Made by a program: the position numbers and the translations under genes. The notes beneath the pieces were generated by a model that saw nothing but the letters and a program-made list of their open reading frames with translations, did no database searches and was not told where the DNA came from. From Pseudomonas sp. 8O (GTDB taxonomy: Bacteria; Pseudomonadota; Gammaproteobacteria; Pseudomonadales; Pseudomonadaceae), in the NCBI RefSeq assembly GCF_902506495.1, contig NZ_LR733265.1:1322868-1386867 (forward strand): 64,000 nt of DNA, written 5' to 3'. This document shows, in pieces, positions 42,081 to 51,621 of the stretch (position 1 is the stretch's first letter; every line of letters begins with the position of its first letter).

Positions 42081-42740
42081 ATGCGCGCAGTCACCTTGCT
42101 TCTCGGTTGCCTGGCAACCTGCATCAGCACGTTCTCCCTGGCCAATGGCCAGACCCAACTGGGCGATGTCAAACAGGCCATCGATCAGGCGTTCTGGCAG
42201 GATCTCTACGGTAATGGCGGCACCACGCTCTATTGCGGCCAGACCTTCGCCCGCGAAAGCGGCACCCTGACTGCCAGCCCGATCTACAGCAGCAAGCAGC
42301 TCAAGAGCGCGATGCGCTGCGTCACCGACCGCCAATGCACCATCATGAATCCGCGCTATCCGTACATCGCCGCCGACCTGCATAACCACTACCCGGCGCT
42401 CAGCCGCGTGGAGCTGGCACGACGCAACGCCCAGTTCGCCGAACTGGCCGAAGACGTACCGAGCAAGTTCGCCGACATAGGCTGCGACATGAAAGCCAGC
42501 TTCCAGCTGGTGGAGCCGCGTGACGAAGCCAAGGGCAACATCGCCAGAGCGATCTTCTACATGCATGTCGAGTACGACCTGCCCATCGTCGGCCTCACGC
42601 CGATGTACAAGGCCTGGCACCGCATGGACCCGGCTGATGCCGAGGAAAAGGCACGCAACGACAAGATCGAGATCCTGCAGGGCACCCGCAATCGCTTTAT
42701 CGACGATCCCGCGTTGGTGGATCAACTGATCCGCGATTGA
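42081..42740 (+). CDS. Endonuclease I family nuclease (EndA/NucM)
   Basis: The 219-residue protein has a signal peptide (cleavage near SLANG, about residue 22) and the endonuclease I fold, with ADLHNHYPAL, NIARAIFYMHVEY and the C-terminal EKARNDKIEILQGTRNRFIDDP. These are periplasmic or secreted non-specific nucleases with a beta-beta-alpha-metal active site. Cysteines (for example LYCGQ, MRCVTDRQC, IGCDM) suggest disulfides. It follows the sRNA divergently and appears monocistronic. Confidence 0.88.
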   Translation: MRAVTLLLGCLATCISTFSLANGQTQLGDVKQAIDQAFWQDLYGNGGTTLYCGQTFARESGTLTASPIYSSKQLKSAMRCVTDRQCTIMNPRYPYIAADLHNHYPALSRVELARRNAQFAELAEDVPSKFADIGCDMKASFQLVEPRDEAKGNIARAIFYMHVEYDLPIVGLTPMYKAWHRMDPADAEEKARNDKIEILQGTRNRFIDDPALVDQLIRD

Positions 42741-42751
42741 CCCTGCTCACT

Positions 42752-42810
42752 GTGGGAGGGGCTTTAGCCGCGACGAAACCACTGCGGATCGCCGGCAAGC
42801 CGGCTCCTAC
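42752..42810. repeat. REP module between endonuclease I and hutC
   Basis: GTGGGAGGGGCTTTAGCCGCGACG is paired with CGCCGGCAAGCCGGCTCCTAC, a variant of the 21672 array module; it lies between two convergent genes and may also help terminate them. Confidence 0.75.
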
Positions 42811-42824
42811 GGTTTGTGGACAGA

Positions 42825-43538
42825 CTACCCTCTGCGCTTGTGCAGCGAACGCAGCTTATAGCGGTCACCGGGATGGATCAGCCGTGCATAGCTGATCAGG
42901 TGATCGTCCGACCAGGTGCGGCGAATCACGCTCAGGCAAGGCATGGCCGGGTCGATCTGCAGCAGCTCGGCCGTGCGCGCATCCACCAGCACCGCTTCAA
43001 CCACATGCTCGACATCCGAGATCGGGCAACTGGCGACCAGCACCTCGTTGGGCGTGACCTGGGTGAAGTCGCTCTGCAGGTAATGCGGTACCCAGCGCGG
43101 GTTGACGAAGCGGTCCTCGAGCTGGATCGGCAGATCGTCCTGCAGGTGCACGAGGATGCTGTGAAACACCTCCCCGCCCAGGCGCAGCCCCAGACGCAGG
43201 GCCACCTCATCATCGGCGGCGATGGCCTCGCAACGCACCACGGTATTGCTGTAGGCATGGCCGCGACCACGCACTTCGCTGGCGATGTTCATCACCTCGT
43301 GCAGCGGCGACTCGGCCTTGCGGTCGGTGACGAAGGTGCCAAGCCCGGCCTGACGCACCAGGTAGCCCTTCTGCACCAGATTCTGGATCGCCTTGTTGGC
43401 AGTCATGCGGCTGACGGCGAAGTCGCGCGCCAGCTGTTCCTCGGGCGGAATCTGATGATTGACCGGATAGGCACCGCCGTGAATGCGCTCGAGGAGAAAA
43501 TCCTCGATGGCCTTGTAGCGCGGGGTGGGACTGGTCAC
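42825..43538 (-). CDS. hutC: Histidine utilisation repressor HutC (GntR family)
   Basis: The 237-residue protein has an N-terminal GntR winged helix (PPEEQLARDFAVSRMTANKAIQNLVQKGYLVRQAGLGTFV) and a UTRA effector domain ending SYARLIHPGDRY. HutC represses hut genes and is released by urocanate. Its target palindrome TTGTATATACAA occurs upstream of hutI. Here hutC lies downstream of hutH on the same strand, separated by a REP-like element, so it may have its own promoter. Confidence 0.92.
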   Translation of the reverse strand: MTSPTPRYKAIEDFLLERIHGGAYPVNHQIPPEEQLARDFAVSRMTANKAIQNLVQKGYLVRQAGLGTFVTDRKAESPLHEVMNIASEVRGRGHAYSNTVVRCEAIAADDEVALRLGLRLGGEVFHSILVHLQDDLPIQLEDRFVNPRWVPHYLQSDFTQVTPNEVLVASCPISDVEHVVEAVLVDARTAELLQIDPAMPCLSVIRRTWSDDHLISYARLIHPGDRYKLRSLHKRRG

Positions 43539-43603
43539 GACTGCTCCTTGGAAATGCCCGGTGCGCGGATGATAGCGGAGCGAACCACTCCGCTCCCAGC
43601 GCC

Positions 43604-43654
43604 GTAGCCCGGATGAAATCCGGGAGCCCCGAAACCAGGACCCCGGATTGCGGC
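43604..43654. repeat. REP module overlapping the hutH end
   Basis: GTAGCCCGGATGAAATCCGGG is paired with a truncated right arm, CCCCGGATTGCGG, which breaks off exactly at the hutH stop codon region. Confidence 0.75.
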
Positions 43655-45190
43655 TCAGTCTACCGAAGGCAACATGCCGGCCGGCAGCAGCGGCGTCAGC
43701 ACGCGCTCGGCGAGCAGTGCATCGGCTGCAGCGATGTCCGGGGCGAAGAAGCGGTCTTCGACGTAATACGGCACCTTGGCGCGCAGCGCCTGACGTGCCT
43801 GTTCCAACGCAGGGGTGCTCTTTAGCCCTTCACGGAAATCCAGGCCCTGGCAGGCGCCGAGCCATTCCACGGCAAGCACGCCACGGGTGTTGGCGGCCAT
43901 GTCCCACAGGCGCTTGCCGGCAGCCGGGGCCATGGAAACGTGGTCTTCCTGGTTCGCCGAAGTCGGCAGACTGTCGACGCTGTGCGGGTGAGACAGTGCC
44001 TTGTTCTCGCTGGCGAGTGCCGCAGCGGTGACCTGGGCGATCATGAAGCCGGAGTTCACGCCGCCATTGGCCACCAGGAACGGCGGCAGTTGCGACATGT
44101 GCTTGTCCATCATCAGCGATACACGGCGCTCGGACAGCGAGCCGATCTCGGCGATGGCCAGGGCGATATTGTCGGCGGCCATGGCCACCGGCTCGGCGTG
44201 GAAGTTGCCACCGGAAATCACTTCGCCCTCGGCGGCGAACACCAGCGGGTTATCCGACACGGCGTTGGCCTCGACGCCGAGCACTTCTGCAGCCTGACGC
44301 AGCTGGGTCAGGCAAGCGCCCATGACCTGCGGCTGGCAGCGCAGCGAATACGGGTCCTGCACCTTGTCGCAGTCGACGTGGGAGCGGCCGATCTCACTGC
44401 TGTCGCCGAGCAGGTGACGGAACGCCGCCGCCGCGTCGATCTGCCCGCGCTGACCACGGGCAGCATGAATGCGTGCATCGAAAGGCGAGCGCGAGCCCAG
44501 CAGCGCCTCGACGCTCAGCGCGCCGCAGACGCTGGCAGCGGCGTACAGGTCTTCGGCCTCGAACAGTCCGCGCAGGGCATAGGCAGTGGACACCTGAGTG
44601 CCGTTGAGCAGGGCCAGGCCCTCCTTGGCGGCCAGGGTCATCGGCTCCAGGCCGGCGATGGCCAGCGCCTCGGTGGCCGGCAGCCATTGGCCCTTGTGTC
44701 GCGCCTGGCTTTCGCCGAGCAGCACCAGCGACATGTGCGCCAGCGGCGCCAGGTCACCGGAGGCACCGACCGAGCCTTTCAACGGAATGTGCGGGTAGAC
44801 CTCGGCGTTGACCAGGGTGATCAGCGCGTCGATCACCTTGCGGCGGATACCGGAGAAGCCGCGCGCCAGGCTGTTGATCTTCAGCAGCATGATCAGGCGC
44901 ACCATGGCGTCCTCCAGCGGCTCGCCAATGCCGGCGGCATGCGACAGCACCAGCGAGCGTTGCAGCTTTTCCAGGTCGTCGTTGGCGATGCGGGTCGAGG
45001 CCAGCAGGCCGAAACCGGTGTTGATGCCATAGGCGGTGCGGCCCTCGGCGATGATCTGGTTGACGCAGGCGACGCTGGCGTCGATGGCCTCGTGGGCGCT
45101 GGCGTCCAGACGCAGTTGCACGGGGGCCTGGTAGGCAGAGCGCAGGTCGGCCAGGGTCAGGTGGCCGGGTTTCAGGTTCAGGGTATTCAT
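43655..45190 (-). CDS. hutH: Histidine ammonia-lyase HutH
   Basis: The 511-residue enzyme removes ammonia from L-histidine to give urocanate, the first step of histidine breakdown. The Ala-Ser-Gly triad that forms the MIO cofactor is at 143-145 (GSVGASGDLAPLAHM). Other family segments include YGINTGFG, ALLNGTQ and QEDHVSM. ATG 45190 gives the normal N-terminus; the upstream TTG at 45205 is part of its ribosome-binding region. A 141-bp palindromic element separates it from hutU, which may uncouple their expression. Confidence 0.96.
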   Translation of the reverse strand: MNTLNLKPGHLTLADLRSAYQAPVQLRLDASAHEAIDASVACVNQIIAEGRTAYGINTGFGLLASTRIANDDLEKLQRSLVLSHAAGIGEPLEDAMVRLIMLLKINSLARGFSGIRRKVIDALITLVNAEVYPHIPLKGSVGASGDLAPLAHMSLVLLGESQARHKGQWLPATEALAIAGLEPMTLAAKEGLALLNGTQVSTAYALRGLFEAEDLYAAASVCGALSVEALLGSRSPFDARIHAARGQRGQIDAAAAFRHLLGDSSEIGRSHVDCDKVQDPYSLRCQPQVMGACLTQLRQAAEVLGVEANAVSDNPLVFAAEGEVISGGNFHAEPVAMAADNIALAIAEIGSLSERRVSLMMDKHMSQLPPFLVANGGVNSGFMIAQVTAAALASENKALSHPHSVDSLPTSANQEDHVSMAPAAGKRLWDMAANTRGVLAVEWLGACQGLDFREGLKSTPALEQARQALRAKVPYYVEDRFFAPDIAAADALLAERVLTPLLPAGMLPSVD

Positions 45191-45206
45191 CAAGTGTTCT
45201 TCCAAA

Positions 45207-45347
45207 GAGCGTGTTCAAAGTCTCGCGAGCTAGAGCCAAACGGTGGCGCAAATGGCTGAGGACGCGGAGTTTACGAGCTGTAAATGAGCAGTCCGAAGTC
45301 GTTTGCAACGCCGTTTGGCCGACGCGCAGCAGACTTTGGACATGCTC
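45207..45347. repeat. 141-bp imperfect palindromic element between hutU and hutH
   Basis: The ends GAGCGTGTTCAAAGTCT (45207-45223) and AGACTTTGGACATGCTC (45331-45347) are inverted repeats matching in 15 of 17 positions. The inner arms beginning CCAAACGG (about 45236) and ending CCGTTTGG (about 45319) continue the pairing, so nearly the whole element folds into one hairpin. It looks like a MITE or large palindromic repeat inserted in the hut operon. It ends at the base before the hutU stop codon. Confidence 0.78.
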
Positions 45348-47012
45348 TCAGCCGATCATCGGCAGATTCAAACCCTGCTCCTTGGCGCAATCGATGGCGA
45401 TCTGGTAACCGGCGTCGGCGTGACGCATCACACCGGTACCCGGGTCGTTGGTCAGCACGCGGGCAATGCGCGCGGCAGCTTCGTCGGTGCCATCGCAGAC
45501 GATGACCATACCCGAATGCTGGGAGAAGCCCATGCCCACGCCACCGCCATGGTGCAGCGAGACCCAGGTCGCACCGCTGGCGGTGTTGAGCAGGGCGTTG
45601 AGCAGCGGCCAGTCGGACACGGCATCGGAGCCATCCTGCATCGCTTCGGTCTCGCGGTTGGGACTCGATACCGAGCCGCTGTCCAGGTGGTCACGGCCGA
45701 TGACGATGGGCGCGCTCAGCTCACCCGAACGCACCATCTCGTTGAACGCCAGGCCGAGCTTGGCGCGCAGGCCCAGGCCGACCCAGCAGATACGCGCCGG
45801 CAGCCCCTGGAACGAGATGCGCTCGCGGGCCATGTCCAGCCAGCGGTGCAGGTGGGCATCGTCCGGGATCAATTCCTTGACCTTGGCGTCGGTCTTGTAG
45901 ATGTCCTCGGGGTTGCCGGACAGCGCCGCCCAGCGGAACGGGCCGACACCGCGGCAGAACAGCGGACGGATGTAAGCCGGGACGAACCCGGGGAAGTCGA
46001 AGGCATTGCTCACGCCCTCTTGCTTGGCCATCTGGCGGATGTTGTTGCCGTAGTCGAAGGTCGGCACGCCCATCTTCTGGAAGTCGAGCATGGCCTGCAC
46101 GTGCACGGCCATGGACTGCTTGGCGGCCTTGACCACGCCAGCCGGATCGGTGGCTGCACGATCCTTGTACTCGGCCCAGCTCCAGCCGATCGGCAGGTAG
46201 CCATTGAGCGGATCGTGGGCGCTGGTCTGGTCGGTGACCATGTCCGGGCGCACGCCACGGCGTACCAGCTCCGGCAGGATCTCGGCGGCGTTGCCCAGCA
46301 GAGCGATGGAGATGGCCTTGCCTTCGCCGGTGTACTTGGCGATACGCGCCAGGGCGTCGTCGAGGTCAGTGGCCTGCTCGTCGACGTAGCGGCTGCGCAG
46401 GCGGAAGTCGATGCTGGTCTGCTGGCACTCGATGTTCAGCGAGCAGGCGCCGGCCAGGGTGGCGGCCAGCGGCTGGGCGCCACCCATGCCACCCAGGCCT
46501 GCGGTCAGCACCCAGCGGCCTTTGAGGTTGCCGGCGTAGTGCTGGCGACCGGCTTCGACGAAGGTTTCGTAGGTGCCCTGGACGATGCCCTGGCTGCCGA
46601 TGTAGATCCAGCTACCGGCGGTCATCTGGCCGTACATGGCCAGGCCCTTGGCATCCAGCTCGTTGAAGTGCTCCCAGCTCGCCCAGTGCGGCACCAGGTT
46701 GGAGTTGGCGATCAGCACGCGCGGCGCGTTGCTATGGGTCTTGAACACGCCGACCGGCTTGCCGGATTGCACCAGCAGGGTCTCGTCGTCATTCAGGTTG
46801 GTCAGGCTCTCGACGATCTTGTCATAGCACTCCCAGTTGCGCGCGGCGCGGCCGATACCGCCATACACCACCAGCTCCTTGGGATTCTCGGCCACGTCCG
46901 GGTCGAGGTTGTTCATCAGCATGCGCAGCGGCGCCTCGGTCAGCCAGCTCTTGGCGGTGAGCGTGGTGCCGCGCGGGGCGCGGATTTCGATATCGCGGTA
47001 CTTGGTGGTCAC
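45348..47012 (-). CDS. hutU: Urocanate hydratase HutU
   Basis: The 554-residue enzyme converts urocanate to imidazolonepropionate using tightly bound NAD+. It has the typical start RDIEIRAPRGTTLTAKSWLTEAPLRMLMNNLDPDVAE and the family segments WEHFNELD, GGMGGAQPLAATLAG and the C-terminal SLHHGGGVGMGFSQHSGMV. Length matches the family. It lies 26 bp after hutG, indicating co-transcription. Confidence 0.96.
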   Translation of the reverse strand: MTTKYRDIEIRAPRGTTLTAKSWLTEAPLRMLMNNLDPDVAENPKELVVYGGIGRAARNWECYDKIVESLTNLNDDETLLVQSGKPVGVFKTHSNAPRVLIANSNLVPHWASWEHFNELDAKGLAMYGQMTAGSWIYIGSQGIVQGTYETFVEAGRQHYAGNLKGRWVLTAGLGGMGGAQPLAATLAGACSLNIECQQTSIDFRLRSRYVDEQATDLDDALARIAKYTGEGKAISIALLGNAAEILPELVRRGVRPDMVTDQTSAHDPLNGYLPIGWSWAEYKDRAATDPAGVVKAAKQSMAVHVQAMLDFQKMGVPTFDYGNNIRQMAKQEGVSNAFDFPGFVPAYIRPLFCRGVGPFRWAALSGNPEDIYKTDAKVKELIPDDAHLHRWLDMARERISFQGLPARICWVGLGLRAKLGLAFNEMVRSGELSAPIVIGRDHLDSGSVSSPNRETEAMQDGSDAVSDWPLLNALLNTASGATWVSLHHGGGVGMGFSQHSGMVIVCDGTDEAAARIARVLTNDPGTGVMRHADAGYQIAIDCAKEQGLNLPMIG

Positions 47013-47038
47013 AGCGTTTTCCTCTTGTTGTTCGGTGC

Positions 47039-47974
47039 TCAGAGGCTGAGCAGATGAATCAGTCGCGCCGCCACCTTGGCGGTACGGTTGTCGATGTCGT
47101 ATTGCGGATTGATCTCGGCCAGGTCAGCCAGGCGCAGCTTGCCGCTGGCCTTGAGCCGTTCGAGCAGCGGCTCGAGCAGTTCCAGACGCACGCCACGCGC
47201 GGCCGGTGCGCTGACGCCCGGCGCCTCGCAGGCCGGCAGCACGTCGATGTCGAGGGTCAGGTAGAGCGCGTCGCAATTGGCAGCGAAGGCGTCCAGGTCG
47301 GCGCCGATAGCATCGAGGGTCGATTCACGAATCTCGTGATCCTCGCGCACCAGCACGTCCAGTTCGGCGGCGCGGGCGAACAGCGCGCGGGTGTTGCTGG
47401 CGCGGCTGACGCCCAGACAGGCATAGCGGAACGGCCAGCCGCGCGCCGCGCACTGTTCGGCGATCTGTGCGAAGGGGGTACCGGAGGAATGTATGTGGGC
47501 CGGGTCGCGCAGGTCGAAGTGCGCGTCGAAGTTGACGATGCCGATACGTGGGGCGGCCTGCCCGCTCAGGTGTTCGGCCAGTCCCGACCAGCTACCGAAG
47601 GCCACCTCATGACCGCCGCCGATAACCACGGGCAGGTGGCCGGCATCCAAAAGCGCGCAGACATTGCGACCGAGGCGAGCCTGTGCTGCTTCCAGGTCAC
47701 CATCCTCACAGACGACGTCGCCAGCATCGTAGGCCGGCGCCTGACGGTGCCAGGCCAGGTTGGCCAGCGCCTTGCGCACGCCCTGGGGCGCAGCGGCAGC
47801 ACCGACGCGGCCATGGTTGCGGCGCACACCCTCGTCGCAGGCGAAGCCGAGCAGAGCCAGGCCCGGCTGACTGTCTTCAGTGAGTGCGCGGATGCGCTGG
47901 TGCCAGCGCGCGCTGTCGCTTTCCGGGTCGGTACGACCGCTCCAGGCGGCCATGCTGTGACGATCAGCGAGCAT
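47039..47974 (-). CDS. hutG: Formimidoylglutamase HutG (arginase/ureohydrolase family)
   Basis: The 311-residue protein belongs to the ureohydrolase fold, with manganese ligands in GGGHEVAFG, NFDAHFDLR and TLDIDVLPACEAPG. It is the formimidoylglutamase type that splits formiminoglutamate into glutamate and formamide in one step. This contrasts with the two-step HutF plus formylglutamate deformylase route common in Pseudomonas; no hutF is seen in the window. The start at ATG 47974 overlaps hutI by 11 bp; ATG 47953 is possible. Confidence 0.9.
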   Translation of the reverse strand: MLADRHSMAAWSGRTDPESDSARWHQRIRALTEDSQPGLALLGFACDEGVRRNHGRVGAAAAPQGVRKALANLAWHRQAPAYDAGDVVCEDGDLEAAQARLGRNVCALLDAGHLPVVIGGGHEVAFGSWSGLAEHLSGQAAPRIGIVNFDAHFDLRDPAHIHSSGTPFAQIAEQCAARGWPFRYACLGVSRASNTRALFARAAELDVLVREDHEIRESTLDAIGADLDAFAANCDALYLTLDIDVLPACEAPGVSAPAARGVRLELLEPLLERLKASGKLRLADLAEINPQYDIDNRTAKVAARLIHLLSL

Positions 47975-49202
47975 GAGTGATGACCCCTTTGTCATAGCTG
48001 ATAGCACCCTTGAACACGCGCTGACGCAGGCGCCCGGCTTGCACCGCGTAGGCCAACTCGGCCGGTTGCTGGATATCCCACAGGCACAGGTCCGCCGGGG
48101 CGCCGACGACGATGCGCCCCAACTCGGGCAGGCCGAGGGCGCGGGCGCCATGGGCGGTCATGCCGGCCAGGGCCTCGCGCGGGGTCAGCCGGAACAGGGT
48201 GCAGGCCAGGTTGGCCATCAGCGTGGGCATGCAGATCGGCGAGGTGCCGGGGTTGGCGTCGCTGGCCACGGCCATCGGCACACCGTACTGGCGCAGCAGC
48301 TCGATGGGCGGCAGCTGGGTTTCGCGCAGCACATGGAAGGCGCCGGGCAACAGCACGGCGACTGTGCCGGCCTCGGCCATGGCGCGCACGCCGTCCTCAT
48401 CCAGGTATTCGATATGGTCGGCTGACAGCGCGCCGTAACGTGCAGCCAGGGCACTGCCACCGAGATTGGACAGTTGCTCGGCATGCGCCTTGATCGCCAG
48501 GCCATGCGCCTTGGCCGCCTGATAGATGCGCTCGCACTGCGCCAGGGAAAAGCCGATGCCTTCGCAGAACACATCCACTGCATCGGCGAGCCCTTCACGG
48601 GCGGCAGCCGGAATCATCTCCTCGCAGACCAGGCTCACGTAGTCGTCGGCATGCCCGGCATATTCCGGCGGCAAAGCATGGGCACCGAGCAGCGTGGTCA
48701 GCACACGCACCGGGCGCAGTTCACCGAGACGGCGGGCCACGCGCAGCATCTTCAACTCGCTGTCGACGGTCAGGCCGTAGCCGGACTTGATCTCCACCGT
48801 GGTCACACCATCGGCCAGCAGCGCATCGAGACGCGGCAGGCTGGCGGCGATCAGTTCGTCCTCGCTCGCTGCACGAGTGGCGCGCACGCTGCTGAGAATG
48901 CCGCCACCGGCGCGGGCGATCTCTTCGTAGCTCGCGCCTTCAAGGCGCTGCTCGAACTCGACGGCGCGGTTACCGGCATAGATCAGGTGGGTGTGGCAGT
49001 CAACCAGGCCAGGCGTCATCACGCCGCCGCGCCCAGCTTCGACAGCGTCCTGAGCCTGCATCTCGTCGAAACTGCGCGACGGCCACAGGCCGGCAATGCG
49101 GCCGTTCTCGACAAGCACGGTCATCGCCTCGTCCAGCTGCATCAGCCCATCGAAGAGCTGCACGTCACGCCACAACAGCCGTGAATGGGAATGCACTGAC
49201 AT
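47964..49202 (-). CDS. hutI: Imidazolonepropionase HutI
   Basis: The 412-residue amidohydrolase opens the imidazolonepropionate ring to formiminoglutamate. Metal ligands appear in LVDCHTHLIYAG, and the family segments EIKSGYGLT, HAEQLSN and ASDANPGTSP are intact. ATG 49202 gives the normal N-terminus. It is the first gene of hutI-hutG-hutU-hutH and is preceded within 20-31 bp by a HutC palindrome, so it carries the main regulated promoter. Confidence 0.95.
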   Translation of the reverse strand: MSVHSHSRLLWRDVQLFDGLMQLDEAMTVLVENGRIAGLWPSRSFDEMQAQDAVEAGRGGVMTPGLVDCHTHLIYAGNRAVEFEQRLEGASYEEIARAGGGILSSVRATRAASEDELIAASLPRLDALLADGVTTVEIKSGYGLTVDSELKMLRVARRLGELRPVRVLTTLLGAHALPPEYAGHADDYVSLVCEEMIPAAAREGLADAVDVFCEGIGFSLAQCERIYQAAKAHGLAIKAHAEQLSNLGGSALAARYGALSADHIEYLDEDGVRAMAEAGTVAVLLPGAFHVLRETQLPPIELLRQYGVPMAVASDANPGTSPICMPTLMANLACTLFRLTPREALAGMTAHGARALGLPELGRIVVGAPADLCLWDIQQPAELAYAVQAGRLRQRVFKGAISYDKGVITHAR

Positions 49203-49221
49203 GGAAGCCTCCACCTGCAAT

Positions 49222-49356
49222 TTGTATATACAATATGAGGCAGGACAGACGCCGTCAAGCCCCTCCCAGTCCTTAAGACCGGAATCAGACAGAACCGGAC
49301 ACGAAAGTCTGCTGAGACTTGGGGAAGGTATGAGAACTATCCATATTGTATATACA
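49222..49356. promoter_or_regulatory. hutI: HutC operators upstream of hutI
   Basis: TTGTATATACAA at 49222-49233 is a perfect palindrome and matches the known HutC site core TGTATATACA; a second core lies at 49347-49356. The first overlaps the likely ribosome-binding and start region of hutI; the second lies 145 bp upstream. Nothing else is supported in the 280-bp gap to the next gene except a GGCGACGGCGCC-rich stretch near 49397-49415. Confidence 0.85.
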
Positions 49357-49484
49357 TAACGCCTTGTCGAATCATCCGGACGGAGGTCGAACAAGGCGAC
49401 GGCGCCAGGGCGGCGCCGCGAAACGGAGGAGAGGGAGGGGAGCAGGTCGGCATTCAAAGGCACCGCCCCCTCCAATCAACGCAC

Positions 49485-51545
49485 TCAGAAGGTCAAGCGC
49501 ATGCCCAGCGTCAGGTTGCGACCGGGTAGCAGCACCTCATCCTTGATGAACGAAGTGTGTTCACGGGCCTTGCTGTCGAGCAGGTTGTCACCGCGCAGAT
49601 AGACCTTGTAGTCGGTCCGGCCGAGGTTACCGCGATAGCCGACGCCGGCACCGAGCATGTTATAGCCGCCGGTATCACCCTCGTAGTCCGCGCTATCACT
49701 CTGGCGCTGCACCCGATAGAACTCCAACTGACCGTCGATGGCCGAGGTGAACGCCTGATCCAGGCGCACACCAAGGCGGTCTGCCGGAATACGTGGCAGG
49801 TCACCGCCACCCTGACGCAACTTGCCACGCACGTGATCACCGAACAGGGTCATGGCAAAGGCATCAGTGGCCTGGAAGCGCACCTCACCTTCGGCACCGG
49901 TCAGCACTGCGTCGTGTTGCCGGTACTCGATTTCGCGATAGCCGGCACCGGGTGAATGACCGCTGTCTGCCGCGTAGATATAGTCGCTGACCTGGTTGCG
50001 ATAGACGCTCAGGCTAAAGGTGGTGCGCCCAGCGAACTTACGCAGGGTCAGCTCGGCGTTGTGTGCAGTTTCTTCATCCAGATCCGGATTACCCAGCTCA
50101 ATGGTGCGCGTCGCCGCGTGCGGCCCATTGGCATACAGCTCCTCGGCGGTCGGCAGGCGCTGCGAGCGCGACAGCGAGAAGCCCAGCGAGTACTGCGGCG
50201 CGAAGGTCCAGACCGCGCCAGCGGAAACAGAGGTGCCACGGTGACGGGCATTGGACTGGTCGCTGTCGACGTCGATGCGCTGCCACTCGTGACGCAGCCC
50301 CAGCTCATATCGCCAGTCATTCAGGCTGTATTCCTCGAGCAGGAACAGCGCGTGATTTCGAGTCAGCGTCGGCGGCACATAGGCCTCTTCGCCCAGCGCC
50401 TCGAAGTCACGGCGCAGGGTCTGCACACCCATCACTCCACGCCAGCCGAACACCGGCGCGTGGGTCAGCTCGACACGTGCGTCGGTGGCCTTGTTGTTGA
50501 AGGTCGTCGACGCAGTGCCCCCCTCAATTTCGCGGTGCTCGTAATCGCTGTGGCCGACACGCAGGCGTGCGCTTTCGAAACCGGCAAACGGGTCACTGAG
50601 CTCGCCACGCAGGTCCCAGCGTTTCTGATCCATGTCGATATAGGGCACGCCTTCGCCATGGTCGTCGTGGTCGTGGTCGTCGTGGCCCCCGTGCCCGTGA
50701 TCATGGCCATCCACGCAGTGCCAGTTACCGGGGCCATGGGTGTGGCAGTCGGCATGCTCGTGCGCCAGCAGTCCGTAACGATTCTTCTGCCAGGTGTGCG
50801 CCAGCCCCAGATAGCCACGCTCACCGACCCAACTGCCGCCGAGCGTGCCCGTTTCGGTATCGTTGTAGGAACCGACCTGCTTGTTCGAACGCGGATCACC
50901 CTCGGCACCGGGAATCTCGTATTCGTCGGCATTGCGCTTGAGGCCCTCGACACGCGCCGCGAAGTTGCCGCTGCCGACCGTCAGACCGAACACGCCGGCA
51001 CTTTCGTTGGCCGCCGTATTGCCGCGCCACTCCAGCTCGCCTTCATAGCCATCAGCCGGAACCTGCGTCGGGATTTTCTTGTCGATGATATTGACCACGC
51101 CACCGATGGCACCACCGCCGTAAAGCAGGGTGGCCGGCCCCTTGAGCACCTCGATACGCTCGATCAGCATGGGCTCGACAGTGACCGCATGGTCCGGGCT
51201 GATGGTCGAAGCATCGAGCACATCGACGCCGTCGGAAAGCACCTTGACCCGCGCACCATCCTGTCCCCGGATCACCGGACGACTGGCGCCCGCGCCGAAT
51301 GAACTGCCGCGCACACCGGGCAGCAGGTCCAGCGTACCGCCCAGCGTCGCCTGACGCCGCTCGATCAGCTCGTCGCCTTCAAGCACGGCGGCCGGCGTGG
51401 TCATTCGGGCGGCGGAACCCGCCAATGGGCTGGCACTGATTACGGTGGACTCCAACTCGACCGGCTGATTAGCAGCAAGAACTGGAACAGCAGGCAACAG
51501 ACCGACAGCAACGGCCCAAGCCAATGGATGGCGGGACACCTTCAT
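49485..51545 (-). CDS. znuD: ZnuD-like TonB-dependent zinc receptor
   Basis: The 686-residue outer-membrane receptor has a signal peptide (cleavage after VLA, about residue 24), a plug domain with PVIRGQDGARVKVLSDGVD, and a barrel ending in Phe. A His/Asp-rich external loop at about 262-298 (repeated HDHGHGGHDDHDHDDH pattern) is the hallmark of ZnuD-type zinc receptors, catching zinc outside the cell. A Zur box lies 77 bp upstream, so it should be induced when zinc is scarce. ATG 51545 is used. Confidence 0.88.
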   Translation of the reverse strand: MKVSRHPLAWAVAVGLLPAVPVLAANQPVELESTVISASPLAGSAARMTTPAAVLEGDELIERRQATLGGTLDLLPGVRGSSFGAGASRPVIRGQDGARVKVLSDGVDVLDASTISPDHAVTVEPMLIERIEVLKGPATLLYGGGAIGGVVNIIDKKIPTQVPADGYEGELEWRGNTAANESAGVFGLTVGSGNFAARVEGLKRNADEYEIPGAEGDPRSNKQVGSYNDTETGTLGGSWVGERGYLGLAHTWQKNRYGLLAHEHADCHTHGPGNWHCVDGHDHGHGGHDDHDHDDHGEGVPYIDMDQKRWDLRGELSDPFAGFESARLRVGHSDYEHREIEGGTASTTFNNKATDARVELTHAPVFGWRGVMGVQTLRRDFEALGEEAYVPPTLTRNHALFLLEEYSLNDWRYELGLRHEWQRIDVDSDQSNARHRGTSVSAGAVWTFAPQYSLGFSLSRSQRLPTAEELYANGPHAATRTIELGNPDLDEETAHNAELTLRKFAGRTTFSLSVYRNQVSDYIYAADSGHSPGAGYREIEYRQHDAVLTGAEGEVRFQATDAFAMTLFGDHVRGKLRQGGGDLPRIPADRLGVRLDQAFTSAIDGQLEFYRVQRQSDSADYEGDTGGYNMLGAGVGYRGNLGRTDYKVYLRGDNLLDSKAREHTSFIKDEVLLPGRNLTLGMRLTF

Positions 51546-51621
51546 GAAAACCTCTGGGCAGATCAAATAATGCGCGCGCTGACGCAATGGCGTGTCGAAC
51601 GGTAAACATTCGATAGGCAAC

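Noticed and set aside
45303..47057. 584-codon plus-strand frame opposite hutU
   Set aside because: HutU on the minus strand is full-length and conserved, and the opposite frame has no domain.
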